Assembly: GCF_016901015.1 (NCBI RefSeq) | Contig: NZ_JAFEUP010000006.1 | Span: forward strand, 124,001 to 188,000 | Length of the DNA: 64,000 nt | Reading direction: 5' to 3' | Source of the DNA: Zestomonas insulae | GTDB lineage: Bacteria > Pseudomonadota > Gammaproteobacteria > Pseudomonadales > Pseudomonadaceae | In this document: piece after piece, positions 43,268-51,732 of the stretch | Numbering within the stretch: the stretch's first letter is position 1 | Layout of the letters: every line of letters starts with the position of its first letter | Position numbers and translations under genes: made by a program | Notes under the pieces: generated by a model | Told to the model about the DNA's origin: nothing | The model's database searches: none | Seen by the model: only the letters and a program-made list of their open reading frames with translations

Positions 43268-43328
43268 GAGCGATTTCATTCGCGATGCTGTTTCGCTGCC
43301 GATCTATCGCGAATGAATTCGCTCCTAC
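43264..43328. repeat. REP palindrome, copy B (3' side of RAYT)
   Basis: Arms at 43264-43285 and 43307-43328. The left arm differs from copy A at one base (GCGATTTCATTCGC), the right arm is identical to that of A. It contains the RAYT stop codon and ends 7 bases before the adenine deaminase stop on the other strand. Confidence 0.9.
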
Positions 43329-43334
43329 CAAGCC

Positions 43335-44285
43335 TCATCGCGCCAGCCGCGCGTCCAGGCTGTTCTGCGCCAGGCGCTTGGCCTGTGCCTCGCTCATGCC
43401 CAGGTGTTCGTGCAGGGCGGCGAAGTTCTCGGTGACGTAGCCGCCGAAGTAGGCCGGGTCGTCCGAGTTCACTGTGACCTTCACACCTTGTTCGAGCAGG
43501 TCGAGGATGTTGTGTTCGCGCATGTGGTCGAACACGCAGAGCTTGGTGTTGGACAGCGGGCAGACGGTCAGCGGGATCTGCTCGTCGATGATCCGCTGGA
43601 TCAGCCTGGGGTCTTCCGCGGCGCGCACGCCGTGGTCGATGCGCGCCACCTTGAGCAGGTCGAGCGCTTCCCAGACGTACTCGGGCGGGCCTTCCTCACC
43701 GGCGTGCGCCACGGCGATCAGCCCTTCGCTGCGGGCCTTGGCGAACACCCGCTCGAACAGGCGCGGCGGGAAACCCTTCTCCGAGCTGTCCAGACCGACG
43801 GCAATGAACGCATCGCGGTAGGGCATGGCCTGCTCGAGGGTTTGGAACGCCGCTTCTTCGGGCAGGTGGCGGAGGAAGCTCAAGATCAGCCCGCTGCTGA
43901 TGCCGAGTTGCGTGCGGCCGTCCTTGAGCGCCTGCTGGATGCCGTTGAGCACCACGTCGAACGGCACACCGCGGTCGGTGTGGGTCTGCGGGTCGAAGAA
44001 CGGCTCGGTGTGGATGACGTTCTGTTCCTTGCATTTCTGCAGGTAGGCCCAGGTCAGGTCGTAGAAGTCCTGCTCGCTGCGCAGCACGTCGGCGCCGGCG
44101 TAGTAGAGGTCGAGGAATTCCTGCAGGTTGTTGAAGGCGTAGGCGGTGCGCAGGGTCTCGACGTCGGCCCAGGGCAGGGCGATCTTGTTTCGCTCGGCCA
44201 GGGCGAACAGCAGCTCGGGCTCCAGCGAACCTTCGAGGTGCATGTGCAGTTCGGCCTTGGGCAGGCTATTGAGCCAGTCGTACAT
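43335..44285 (-). CDS. Adenine (or adenosine) deaminase
   Basis: A 316-residue amidohydrolase of the adenosine deaminase fold. Zinc ligands are His14 and His16 in HMHLEGSLEPE, His in VAHAGEEG (with catalytic Glu), and Asp in VNSDDPAYFGGY; IDHGVRA carries the catalytic His. Length and sequence match the group that contains P. aeruginosa PA0148, which to my knowledge was shown to deaminate adenine rather than adenosine, so adenine to hypoxanthine is the more likely reaction. It is the distal gene of the nucleobase transport island, consistent with use of imported purines. Confidence 0.9.
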   Translation of the reverse strand: MYDWLNSLPKAELHMHLEGSLEPELLFALAERNKIALPWADVETLRTAYAFNNLQEFLDLYYAGADVLRSEQDFYDLTWAYLQKCKEQNVIHTEPFFDPQTHTDRGVPFDVVLNGIQQALKDGRTQLGISSGLILSFLRHLPEEAAFQTLEQAMPYRDAFIAVGLDSSEKGFPPRLFERVFAKARSEGLIAVAHAGEEGPPEYVWEALDLLKVARIDHGVRAAEDPRLIQRIIDEQIPLTVCPLSNTKLCVFDHMREHNILDLLEQGVKVTVNSDDPAYFGGYVTENFAALHEHLGMSEAQAKRLAQNSLDARLAR

Positions 44286-44340
44286 GGTGAATTCTCGTTA
44301 TCAGGCTGTGCGGGGCAGTTTAGTTGGGGGAGAGGCCTTT

Positions 44341-44457
44341 CCCTCACCCCAACCCTCTCCCGGAGGGAGAGGACGTCTTTCCGTGCATCGGTCGAGCGCC
44401 GTGCTAGCGAGCGGCTCCATCCAGTCCCCTCGCCCCAGGGAGAGGGCTAGGGTGAGC
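44341..44457. repeat. CCCTCTCCC/GGGAGAGGG repeat (family 3), composite
   Basis: Left half CCCTCACCCCAACCCTCTCCC and right half GGGAGAGGG-CTA-GGGTGAG are inverted across about 70 bases, each with its own small hairpin. It fills most of the gap between the deaminase and oxygenase genes. Related copies occur at 51733 and 60281. Confidence 0.8.
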
Positions 44458-44483
44458 GGCGGACGTTCGACGATCACGTCAAC

Positions 44484-45449
44484 CTAGGCATTCGCCTCTT
44501 CGCGGCGGTACGCATAGGTCTCGGCGAAGCGCGACAGCATGTAGTCGCTGCACGACACCGCCGGGTACTTCGGCGGGTGCTCGGCATCGTGGCAGCCGTC
44601 CAGGCAGCTGATCTCGGTGTCCGGGTGCGGCTCGGCGAAGAACGGCATGGAGTAGCGGTCGACGCCCAGCGGGCTGACCACCCGGTGCGGCGTGGACTTG
44701 TACAGGTCGTTGCTCCAGCGCGCCATCATGTCGCCGATGTTGACCACGTAGGTGCCGTCGATCGGCGGCGCATCGATCCATTCGCCGCGCACGTTCTGTA
44801 CCTGCAGACCGCCGGCGTTGTCCTGATAGAGCAGGGTCACGCAGCCGTAATCGGTGTGCGCGCCGGCGCCTTGCTGCTCGGCGCTGCTGGCGGTGTGGCG
44901 CGGTGGGTAGTGGATCATGCGGAACACGCTGATCGGCTGCTCGAAGCGCTGGTCGAAGAAGTCCCTGTCGATGCCCAGAGCCAGCGCGATGGCGCGCAGC
45001 AGGGTCTTCGACAGTTCGTGCATGTCCTCGTAGTGCTGCTGCAGCAAGGCTTCCCAGCCGGCGACCTGCGGGTGCCAGTTGGGCCCGCGCAGCGGCTTGC
45101 CGGCCAGCACGTCGGGGTGCTCGGCGGGCATGTGGAAACCCATGTCGAAGGTTTCCTTGAGATCGCTCGGCTTGCTCGGGTCGAGCTGCTCGGTGGCGAT
45201 TGCGCCATAGCCGCGGTGGTGGGCGCTCTTGGTGATGTCGATGCGCAGCTTTTCCTCCGCCGGAAGGGCGAAGAAGTCTTCGGCCGCCGCCTTCAGCTCG
45301 GCGATGCGTGACGCGCTGATCGGGTGACCCTTGATGTAGAAGAAACCCCATTCGCGGCAGGCCGCGTCGATCTGTTTGGCGACGCGCAGCCAGGCGGCCT
45401 CGTCGGCGGTGTACAGCGGGGCGATATCGATGATGGGCAGGCTATTCAT
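44484..45449 (-). CDS. 2-oxoglutarate/Fe(II) oxygenase, IPNS-like
   Basis: A 321-residue oxygenase of the isopenicillin-N-synthase-like superfamily. The N-terminal domain has LPIIDIAPL and WGFFYIKGHPI; the jelly-roll core has the iron triad GAHTDYG (His and Asp) and STPHRVVSP (distal His), and the 2-oxoglutarate Arg in DRYSMPFF. All cofactor residues are present. The substrate is unknown. Its position between an adenine deaminase and a purine-type transporter, and a general resemblance to fungal thymine-7-hydroxylase (same superfamily and size), suggest a nucleobase substrate; this is inference. Confidence 0.9.
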   Translation of the reverse strand: MNSLPIIDIAPLYTADEAAWLRVAKQIDAACREWGFFYIKGHPISASRIAELKAAAEDFFALPAEEKLRIDITKSAHHRGYGAIATEQLDPSKPSDLKETFDMGFHMPAEHPDVLAGKPLRGPNWHPQVAGWEALLQQHYEDMHELSKTLLRAIALALGIDRDFFDQRFEQPISVFRMIHYPPRHTASSAEQQGAGAHTDYGCVTLLYQDNAGGLQVQNVRGEWIDAPPIDGTYVVNIGDMMARWSNDLYKSTPHRVVSPLGVDRYSMPFFAEPHPDTEISCLDGCHDAEHPPKYPAVSCSDYMLSRFAETYAYRREEANA

Positions 45450-45614
45450 GTGGGCTCCAGGGGGGAGTGCTGCGAGTCTTCTCGTACCCAGGGCAGCGAA
45501 CGAGGGCGAAGGACTCGCCCCCTTGGCGCGGTTCTCCCCGCGAGCGGGGGAGGGACGGCGCGGACCGCATTCTACCGCGGAGGCGCGTGGCCTCCACGGC
45601 AGGTTGTCGGCCAG

Positions 45615-46697
45615 TTACTTCGGCAGCTCGGCCTTGAGGCCTTCGACGTAGTAGTTCATGCCGGCCAGATCGGCGTTGCTGGCGGTGGCGCCGGCGGCGA
45701 TCTTGACCGCACCGCTCTGGTCCTTGATCGGCCCGGTGAACGGGTGGAAGGTGCCGGCCTTGATGCTGTCGATGATGGCTTGCGCTTCGCTCTTCACGTC
45801 AGCCGGCACCAGGTCGCTGATCGGCAGCTTGATGGTCCCTTCGGCCAGGCCGCCCCAGTAGTCCTGCGACTTCCAGGTGCCGTCCATGACGCCCTGGGTG
45901 GCCTGGATGTAGTGCGGGCCCCAGTCGTTGACGATCGAGGTGAGCACCGCTTTCGGGCCGAAGTGGGCCATGTCCGAGGCGTAGCCGACCGAGTAGACGC
46001 CGCGACGCTCGGCGGTCTGGATCGGTGCCGGGCTGTCGGTGTGCTGGAACACCACGTCGACGCCCTGGTCGATCAGCGCGTTGGCGGCATCGGATTCCTT
46101 GCCCGGATCGAACCAGGAGTTGACCCACACCACCTTGATCTCGGCGGTCGGGTCGTACTTGTTCAGCGCCAGCTGGATGGCGTTGATGTCGCGGATCACC
46201 TCGGGAATCGGGAAGGAGGCGATGTAGCCGATCTTGTGCGTCTTGGTCATTTTCGCGGCAAGGAAACCGCCGACGTAACGGCCTTCATAGGAGCGCGACA
46301 GATAGGTGCCGAGGTTCTTGTCCTGCTTGTAGCCGGTGGCGTGCTCGAAGGTGACCTTGGGGAACTGCTTGGCGACCTTGGCGGTGGGGTTCATGAAGCC
46401 GAACGAGGTGGTGAAGATCAGGTCGTAGTTGCCCTTGGCCATGTTGCGGATCACCCGCTCGGCGTCGGCGCCCTCGGCGACGTTCTCGACGAAGGTGGTC
46501 TTCACCTTGTCGCCGAACTGCTTCTCCACCGCCTGGCGGCCCAGCTCGTGCTGGTAGGTCCAGCCGTGGTCGCCGATCGGCCCGACATAGACGAAGCCGA
46601 CTTTCAGCGGGTCGGCGGCGGAAGCGCTGAGGGCGCTGCTGAAACCGATGGCGACGGCGAGGCCGCGCAGGAGGTTGTTCTTCATTTTCTTCGGCAT
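45615..46697 (-). CDS. BMP family periplasmic nucleoside-binding protein
   Basis: A 360-residue BMP/PnrA-like substrate-binding protein of an ABC importer. Signal peptide about 1-27 (ending ALSASA) without a lipobox, so soluble in the periplasm. Family blocks are KVGFVYVGPIGDHGWTYQHE, FTTSFGFMNPT, GRYVGGFLAAKM and DVVFQHTDSP. The family binds purine nucleosides or bases (PnrA, BmpA). Start MPKKMKNN has AGGAG 11 bases ahead. The matching permeases and ATPase lie 1.2 kb upstream, interrupted by an SDR gene, and a RutR-like palindrome stands 67 bases before this start. Confidence 0.92.
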   Translation of the reverse strand: MPKKMKNNLLRGLAVAIGFSSALSASAADPLKVGFVYVGPIGDHGWTYQHELGRQAVEKQFGDKVKTTFVENVAEGADAERVIRNMAKGNYDLIFTTSFGFMNPTAKVAKQFPKVTFEHATGYKQDKNLGTYLSRSYEGRYVGGFLAAKMTKTHKIGYIASFPIPEVIRDINAIQLALNKYDPTAEIKVVWVNSWFDPGKESDAANALIDQGVDVVFQHTDSPAPIQTAERRGVYSVGYASDMAHFGPKAVLTSIVNDWGPHYIQATQGVMDGTWKSQDYWGGLAEGTIKLPISDLVPADVKSEAQAIIDSIKAGTFHPFTGPIKDQSGAVKIAAGATASNADLAGMNYYVEGLKAELPK

Positions 46698-46763
46698 GAC
46701 GGGTGGGGCTCCTAGGGGTCTTGGTATGTGGCCTCGACGGGCTCTCATAGGCATAGCAAAAAA

Positions 46764-46779
46764 TTGACCAACTGGACAA
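46764..46779. promoter_or_regulatory. RutR-like operator upstream of BMP gene
   Basis: TTGACCA-AC-TGGACAA matches the E. coli RutR consensus TTGACCA-N2-TGGTCAA at 13 of 14 defined positions. It is 67 bases upstream of the BMP start. The TetR protein encoded at 54412-55080 resembles RutR. Confidence 0.65.
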
Positions 46780-46898
46780 AAAGCCGTGTTGTCGAGTGAT
46801 CGCACGCGGTGGCCGGCAAGGCGAGGCCTGCACTGGTGCAATTGTGCCGGGATTTGCCACGATCTGGTGCGTTGCGATGTACTCGCGGGCATTGCCGA

Positions 46899-46928
46899 TG
46901 GGTATCGCTTCGCTCAACCCATGCTACG
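46899..46928. repeat. GGGTATCGCT..ACCCAT half-repeat (family 4)
   Basis: GGGTATCGCTTCGCTCAACCC followed by ATGCTACG. A near copy occurs at 61994-62022 (GGGTATCGCTGCGCTCGACCC then ATCCTACG). A short imperfect hairpin of unknown role. Confidence 0.6.
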
Positions 46929-46944
46929 GGCTTGGGCCCAGCTT

Positions 46945-47000
46945 GTAGGAGCGGCCCATGGCCGCGAAGCGCCCTGATCGCGGCCATGGGCCGCTCCTAC
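46945..47000. repeat. REP palindrome, sequence variant G
   Basis: Perfect 23-base arms at 46945-46967 and 46978-47000 around a 10-base loop. Same plan as the other REPs (head GTAGGA, tail CGA), but the inner hairpin is GCGGCC-CAT-GGCCGC instead of GCGAAT-TC-ATTCGC. Confidence 0.88.
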
Positions 47001-47033
47001 AGAGGTTGGCTCCGATGAAATTCGGGAACGCTG

Positions 47034-47711
47034 TTACCAGGGCAGCGTTTCGCCCGCGTAGTCGATGTACAGGTGCTTGCCGCTGCCCACGTGAGCGGCG
47101 AGTTGCGCGGCCAGGCCGGCGCAGCTGGTGGGGATGTCCAGTGGTGCGTCCTGGCCGCCCATGTCGGTGCGCACCCAACCCGGATGCAGCTGCAGCACGG
47201 TCAGCCGGCGCTCGCCCTGCTCGGCGTGGAAGCCGCGGCCGAGGCAGTTCAGCGCCGCCTTGCTGGCCTTGTACAGCGCCAGGTAGCTGCTGTCGTTGAG
47301 CTCGATGCTGCCGAGGATCGAACTCATGAACGCCACCGTGCCGCCCTCGCGGACCTGCTCGGCGAAACGCTCGGCAAGCGCCACCGGGGCCACCGCGTTG
47401 GTCATGAACAGCTGGCCGAGTTCGGCCTGGGTCGCGGCGCTGGCCGACTGGTGCTGCGGCCCGGCGATTCCGGCGTTGACGAACAGCACGTCGAACAACT
47501 CGCCGCGCAGGCGCTGCTGCAGACCGGCCTGGGCCTCGGCGTCGTCGATGTCGAGTTGCTCGATGTGCACGCCGCTCAGCGCGCGCAGCGCCTCGGCGCG
47601 GGCCGGGTCGCGCACCGTCGCAGTGATCTGCCAGCCGTCGGCGTGCAGCTGTTTGGCCAGACCGAGGCCGAGGCCGCGCGAGGCGCCGATAAGCAGGATG
47701 GATTTGGCCAT
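47034..47711 (-). CDS. Short-chain dehydrogenase/reductase
   Basis: A 225-residue SDR of the carbonyl-reductase-like group. Cofactor loop GASRGLGLGLAKQL (8-21), VNAGIAG (about 79-85), catalytic Ser in AFMSSILGSI and YKASK near 150-154, then LHPGWVRTDMGG. AAGGAG precedes the ATG. It stands between the importer's binding protein and its permeases on the same strand, so it may act on the imported compound or be an insertion into the operon; a family 2 repeat pair marks its upstream border. Confidence 0.9.
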   Translation of the reverse strand: MAKSILLIGASRGLGLGLAKQLHADGWQITATVRDPARAEALRALSGVHIEQLDIDDAEAQAGLQQRLRGELFDVLFVNAGIAGPQHQSASAATQAELGQLFMTNAVAPVALAERFAEQVREGGTVAFMSSILGSIELNDSSYLALYKASKAALNCLGRGFHAEQGERRLTVLQLHPGWVRTDMGGQDAPLDIPTSCAGLAAQLAAHVGSGKHLYIDYAGETLPW

Positions 47712-47768
47712 GACCGGGGCTCCTTGGGGATGGGGGAAGGAGCTACAGCATAGCGGTTTGTCGATCGA

Positions 47769-47854
47769 ATCCCCGCCTGCGCGGGGATGACGACGCGGTG
47801 TGGTGACCCAGTTGCGCGTTGTCCCCGTGCCGTCGTCCCCGCGCAAGCGGGGAC
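47769..47854. repeat. Paired CCCCGC hairpin repeat (family 2)
   Basis: ATCCCCGC-CTGC-GCGGGGAT at 47769-47788 and GTCCCCGC-GCAA-GCGGGGAC at 47835-47854. Same paired arrangement as at 33842-33906. It lies between the second permease stop and the SDR start. Confidence 0.8.
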
Positions 47855-47868
47855 CCAACAATCCAGCC

Positions 47869-48795
47869 TCAGTGGCCCGGCTGCCACGGCTGGCCGAGCG
47901 ACACCGGGGCGAACAGGCGGGTGCGCAGCGCATCGCGCGACAGCAGCACCAGCACCACGATGGTCGCCACGTAGGGCAGCATCGCCAGCAGGTTGGCTGG
48001 GATGCTCAGGCCGATGCCCTGAGCCACCAGGTGGAGAATGCTGGCCAGGCCGAACAGGTAGGCGCCGAGCAGCAGGCGGAACACCCGCCAGCTGGCGAAC
48101 ACCACCAGCGCCAGGGCGATCCAGCCACGCCCGGCGGTCATGTTCTCCGCCCACATCGGCGTGTAGGCCAGCGACAGGTAGGCGCCGGCCATGCCGGCCA
48201 TGGCGCCGCCGAACAGCACCGCCAGGGTGCGCACGCGCAGCACCGGCAGGCCCATGGCGCTGGCCGCGTCGGGGTTCTCGCCGACCGCCTGGATGATCAG
48301 GCCGACGCGGCTCTTCAGCAGCACCCAGGCGATCAGGGCGAACAGCGCGAAGGACAGGTAGACCAGTAGGTCCTGGGCGAACAGCATGCGGCCGATCAGC
48401 GGAATCTCGCTGAGCAGTGGAATGGCGATCGGCTCGAAACCGGTCAGCGGCTTGCCGACCCAGGCCGCGCCGACGAAGGTCGACAGGCCGATGCCGAAGA
48501 TGGTCAGGGCCAGGCCGGTGGCCACCTGGTTGGCGTTGAAGCCGAGTGCGACCAGGGCGAACAGCGACGACAGCAGCATGCCGGCGAGCATCGCCAGCAA
48601 CACGCCGAGCCACAGGTTGCCGGTGGCGAAGGCGGCGATGAAGCCGACCACCGCGCCGAACAGCATCATGCCTTCCTGACCGAGGTTGAGCACGCCGCTC
48701 TTCTCGCAGACCAGCTCGCCGAGCGCCACCAGCAGCAGCGGCGTGCCACAGCGGACCATGGCGTAGAAGATGTTGGTTAGCAGATCGATATCCAT
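47869..48795 (-). CDS. ABC importer permease (nucleoside, BmpC/NupQ-like)
   Basis: A 308-residue branched-chain-type (BPD_transp_2) permease with about eight helices. Family blocks are GTPLLLVALGELVCEKSGVLNLGQEGMMLFGA and AVGENPDAASAMGLPVLRVR, the latter contacting the ATPase. It opens directly at the 3' end of the first permease gene, sharing one base. Together they form the heterodimeric channel for the BMP-bound nucleoside or base. Confidence 0.93.
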   Translation of the reverse strand: MDIDLLTNIFYAMVRCGTPLLLVALGELVCEKSGVLNLGQEGMMLFGAVVGFIAAFATGNLWLGVLLAMLAGMLLSSLFALVALGFNANQVATGLALTIFGIGLSTFVGAAWVGKPLTGFEPIAIPLLSEIPLIGRMLFAQDLLVYLSFALFALIAWVLLKSRVGLIIQAVGENPDAASAMGLPVLRVRTLAVLFGGAMAGMAGAYLSLAYTPMWAENMTAGRGWIALALVVFASWRVFRLLLGAYLFGLASILHLVAQGIGLSIPANLLAMLPYVATIVVLVLLSRDALRTRLFAPVSLGQPWQPGH

Positions 48796-49898
48796 CAGAT
48801 GGCTCCCACGGCGGCGCTCGGCGCCGCGCGACGGGCCCAGCGCAGACTGAGGCGCGGGCGGTAGAGAATCAGCACGTCACAGGCCAGTAGGAAGAACAGC
48901 ATCATGCCCTGGAACAGTTGGGTGATCGCCTGCGGCAGGTTGGCGTTCATCTGCGCGTTCTCGCCACCGAGATACAGCAGCGCCATCAGCAGACCGGCGA
49001 ACAGGATGCCGAGCGGATTGAGGCGGCCGAGGAAGGCTACGGTGATGGCCGCGTAGCCGTAGCCCGGCGAGACCTGCGGGACCAGCTGGCCGATCGGCCC
49101 GGTGACCTCGCCGACCCCGGCCAGGCCAGCCAGCGCGCCGCTGATCAGCAGGGCGATCCACACCAGCTTCTTCTCGCGGAAACCGACGAAGCCGGCGGCG
49201 CGCTGGTCGAGGCCGAGCACCTTGATCTGGAAGCCGAGGAAGCTCTTCTGCAGCAGCACCCAGACCGCCACCAGCGCGGCGATGGCGAAGTACAGGCCGG
49301 CGTGCACGCGGCCGTCCTCGAAGATCGCCGGCAGGCGGCTGGCGTCGCCGAACATCGCCGACTCGGGGAAGTTGAAGCCGGCCGGGTCCTTCAGCGGGCC
49401 GTGCACGCAGAACAGCAGGAGGTTCAGCGCGATGTAGTTGAGCATGATGCTGGTGAGGATTTCGTTGGCGTTGAACTGCGTGCGCAGCCAGGCGGTGAGC
49501 CCGGCCCAGGCCGCCCCGGCGAGCGTGCCGGCGGCCAGCACCAGGGCCAGCGCCCAGCGGCTGTCCCAGCCGATGATGTGTACCGCCACCGCGCTGCCGG
49601 CCAGCGCGCCGACCAGCAGCTGGCCTTCGGCGCCGATGTTCCAGATGCGCGCCTGGTAGGCGACCGCCAGGCCGAAGGCGCAGAGCAGGATCGGCAGGGC
49701 TTTGACCAGCAGTTCGGAGACCCCGTAGAAGTCGCTGATCGGGTCGATCAGCAGCACCTTGAGGGTCTCCAACGGGTCATGGCCGAGGGCGATGAACAGC
49801 AGCGAGCCGCAGAGCAGGGTGAGCACCGCGGCGAGCGCCGGCGACAACCAGAGCATGGCGCGCGACTGCTGGCCGCGCGGTTCGAGGGAAAGCAGCAT
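48795..49898 (-). CDS. ABC importer permease (nucleoside, BmpB/NupP-like)
   Basis: A 367-residue permease of the same family with about ten helices. Blocks: NIGAEGQLLVGALAGSAVAV, FNANEILTSIMLNYIALNLL, and QIKVLGLDQRAAGFVGFREKK, the coupling helix region. It begins 11 bases after the ATPase stop and its own stop overlaps the next permease start by one base, so the three genes are one operon. Confidence 0.93.
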   Translation of the reverse strand: MLLSLEPRGQQSRAMLWLSPALAAVLTLLCGSLLFIALGHDPLETLKVLLIDPISDFYGVSELLVKALPILLCAFGLAVAYQARIWNIGAEGQLLVGALAGSAVAVHIIGWDSRWALALVLAAGTLAGAAWAGLTAWLRTQFNANEILTSIMLNYIALNLLLFCVHGPLKDPAGFNFPESAMFGDASRLPAIFEDGRVHAGLYFAIAALVAVWVLLQKSFLGFQIKVLGLDQRAAGFVGFREKKLVWIALLISGALAGLAGVGEVTGPIGQLVPQVSPGYGYAAITVAFLGRLNPLGILFAGLLMALLYLGGENAQMNANLPQAITQLFQGMMLFFLLACDVLILYRPRLSLRWARRAAPSAAVGAI

Positions 49899-49909
49899 CG
49901 AAAGCTCCG

Positions 49910-51469
49910 TCAGCTCAGGGCGGCGGAGGCCGCCGCGGAATCGGGGGAAGTGAGGAATTCGCCGGCCATCCAGCGTCCGACTTCACTGGTGTCGGTCTCG
50001 GCGGTCGGTTTCAGCGCCGACAGCCGGCCGCTGCTCAGTGCGGCCAGGCGGTCGCTGATCTGGAACAGCTCGTCGAGGTCTTCGGAGATCACCAGGATCG
50101 CCGCGCCGGCATCGCGCAGGGCGATCAGCGCGCGGTGGATGGCCGCCGCGGCGCCGACGTCGACGCCCCAGGTCGGGTGCGCGGCGACCAGCAGTTTCGG
50201 CTGCTGGAGAATCTCGCGACCGAGGATGAATTTCTGCAGGTTGCCGCCGGACAGGCTGCGCGCGGCGGTCTGTGCGCCCGGCGTCTTCACCGCGAAGCGG
50301 CGGATGATCTCCTCGGCGAACGCCTGCACCTTGCCGCGCTGGATCAGCCCACGACTCACCAGGCCGCGCTGGAAGGCGGTGAGCAGGCCGTTGTCGGCCA
50401 GCGACAGGTCCGGCACCGCGCCGTGGCCGAGGCGCTCGGCGGGGACGAAGGCCAGGCCCTGGGCGCGCCGCGCATCGGGGCGCAGGTGGGCGACCGCCTG
50501 GCCATTGAAGCGGATGCGTGCCGGCTCGGCGCTGAGCCGCTGTTCGCCGGAGAGTAGGGCGAGCAGCTCGTCCTGGCCATTGCCGGCGACCCCAGCGATG
50601 CCGACGATCTCGCCGCTGCGCACCTGCAGGGCGATGTCCTTGAGCGAGGTGCCGAACGGGTCGGGGTTGTGCCAGGACAAACCGTCGAGGACCAGGAACG
50701 GCGCGCCGCCCTCGACCTTCGGGTAGCTGGCTTCCAGGCCTTCCGCCTCGCCGACCATCAGCCGCGCCAGCTCCAGGTCGGAGCACTCGGCTGGCACGCA
50801 ATGCCCGGACACCCGGCCGCCGCGCAGCACCGTGGCGCGCTGGCAGAGCGCGCGCACCTCGCCGAGCTTGTGGCTGATAAACAGGATGCTGCAGCCCTCG
50901 GCCGCCAGGCGGCGCAGGGTGGCGAACAGCTCGTCAGCCTCCTGCGGGGTGAGCACCGAGGTCGGCTCGTCGAGGATCAGCAGTTTGATGTCCTGCATCA
51001 GGCAACGAATGATCTCGACCCGCTGGCGTTCGCCGATGGACAGGCTGTGCACCAGGCGCTGCGGTTCCAGGGCCATGCCGTAGCGCTGCGAGACCTCGCG
51101 GATCTGCGGCTCGAGCTGCTTCGGCGTGCCGGCCTCGCGGCCCATGGCCAGGGCGATGTTCTCCGCCACGGTGAGGGTCTCGAACAGCGAGAAATGCTGG
51201 AACACCATGCCGATTCCGTGGCTGCGCGCCATCGCCGGGTCGCGCATGGTCAGTGGCTGGCCTTCCCAGAGCAGCTCGCCGGCGTCGGCCTGCACCACGC
51301 CGTAGATGATCTTCATCAGCGTGCTCTTGCCGGCGCCGTTCTCGCCGAGCAGCGCATGGATTTCGCCCGGCTCGATGGAGAGATCGATGCGGTCGTTGGC
51401 CAGGGTGCCGGGGTAGCGTTTGGTGATGCCGCGCAGCGCGAGACGGGGCGGGGAAGTGGGTGTCGTCAT
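49910..51469 (-). CDS. ABC importer double ATPase (nucleoside/sugar type)
   Basis: A 519-residue protein with two nucleotide-binding domains. Domain 1: Walker A GENGAGKST, signature LSIGERQRVEI, Walker B LLILDEPTSVLTP. Domain 2: degenerate Walker A AGVAGNGQDELL and signature LSGGNLQKFILGRE. The intact-first, altered-second pattern is normal for sugar/nucleoside importers (RbsA, NupO). The start MTTPTSPP follows a weak ribosome site; an upstream extension of 15 codons is less likely because it would overlap the putative operator. Confidence 0.93.
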   Translation of the reverse strand: MTTPTSPPRLALRGITKRYPGTLANDRIDLSIEPGEIHALLGENGAGKSTLMKIIYGVVQADAGELLWEGQPLTMRDPAMARSHGIGMVFQHFSLFETLTVAENIALAMGREAGTPKQLEPQIREVSQRYGMALEPQRLVHSLSIGERQRVEIIRCLMQDIKLLILDEPTSVLTPQEADELFATLRRLAAEGCSILFISHKLGEVRALCQRATVLRGGRVSGHCVPAECSDLELARLMVGEAEGLEASYPKVEGGAPFLVLDGLSWHNPDPFGTSLKDIALQVRSGEIVGIAGVAGNGQDELLALLSGEQRLSAEPARIRFNGQAVAHLRPDARRAQGLAFVPAERLGHGAVPDLSLADNGLLTAFQRGLVSRGLIQRGKVQAFAEEIIRRFAVKTPGAQTAARSLSGGNLQKFILGREILQQPKLLVAAHPTWGVDVGAAAAIHRALIALRDAGAAILVISEDLDELFQISDRLAALSSGRLSALKPTAETDTSEVGRWMAGEFLTSPDSAAASAALS

Positions 51470-51518
51470 GGGTGCTTTTAACTCAGGGAGGCCGCGTGTC
51501 CCCAACAAAAGCAAAAAG

Positions 51519-51534
51519 CTGGCCAGCTGGTCAG
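51519..51534. promoter_or_regulatory. RutR-like operator upstream of ABC operon
   Basis: CTGGCCA-GC-TGGTCAG matches the RutR consensus at 11 of 14 positions and is itself almost a perfect palindrome. It is 50 bases before the ATPase start. Like the BMP site it is bordered by A-runs (CAAAAAG on the left, AAAA on the right). Confidence 0.55.
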
Positions 51535-51732
51535 AAAATCCCGCGGGTGGCCTGGCTCGCCGATCCGCACCGATGGGTCGGTACGGGCGTGCACGTAATT
51601 GGGGCGTGGTGGCGAATCGTAGCGCAGCGACGGGGCGGAGGGTGAGGGGGCGGGCGGACGATTATCGCCGGAGGCGGACGACCGGCCGGTCGTGGCGCTC
51701 GGCGAGCGGTTGAGTGCGGAGTGCTAGTTGCT

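Larger units (their letters stand above)
46698..47033. other. 336-base intergenic region with operator and repeats
   Basis: Between the BMP and SDR genes. It holds a RutR-like palindrome (46764-46779), a GGGTATCGCTTCGCTCAACCC half-repeat (46899-46928) and a REP variant (46945-47000). No coding sequence is convincing in the rest. Confidence 0.7.
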
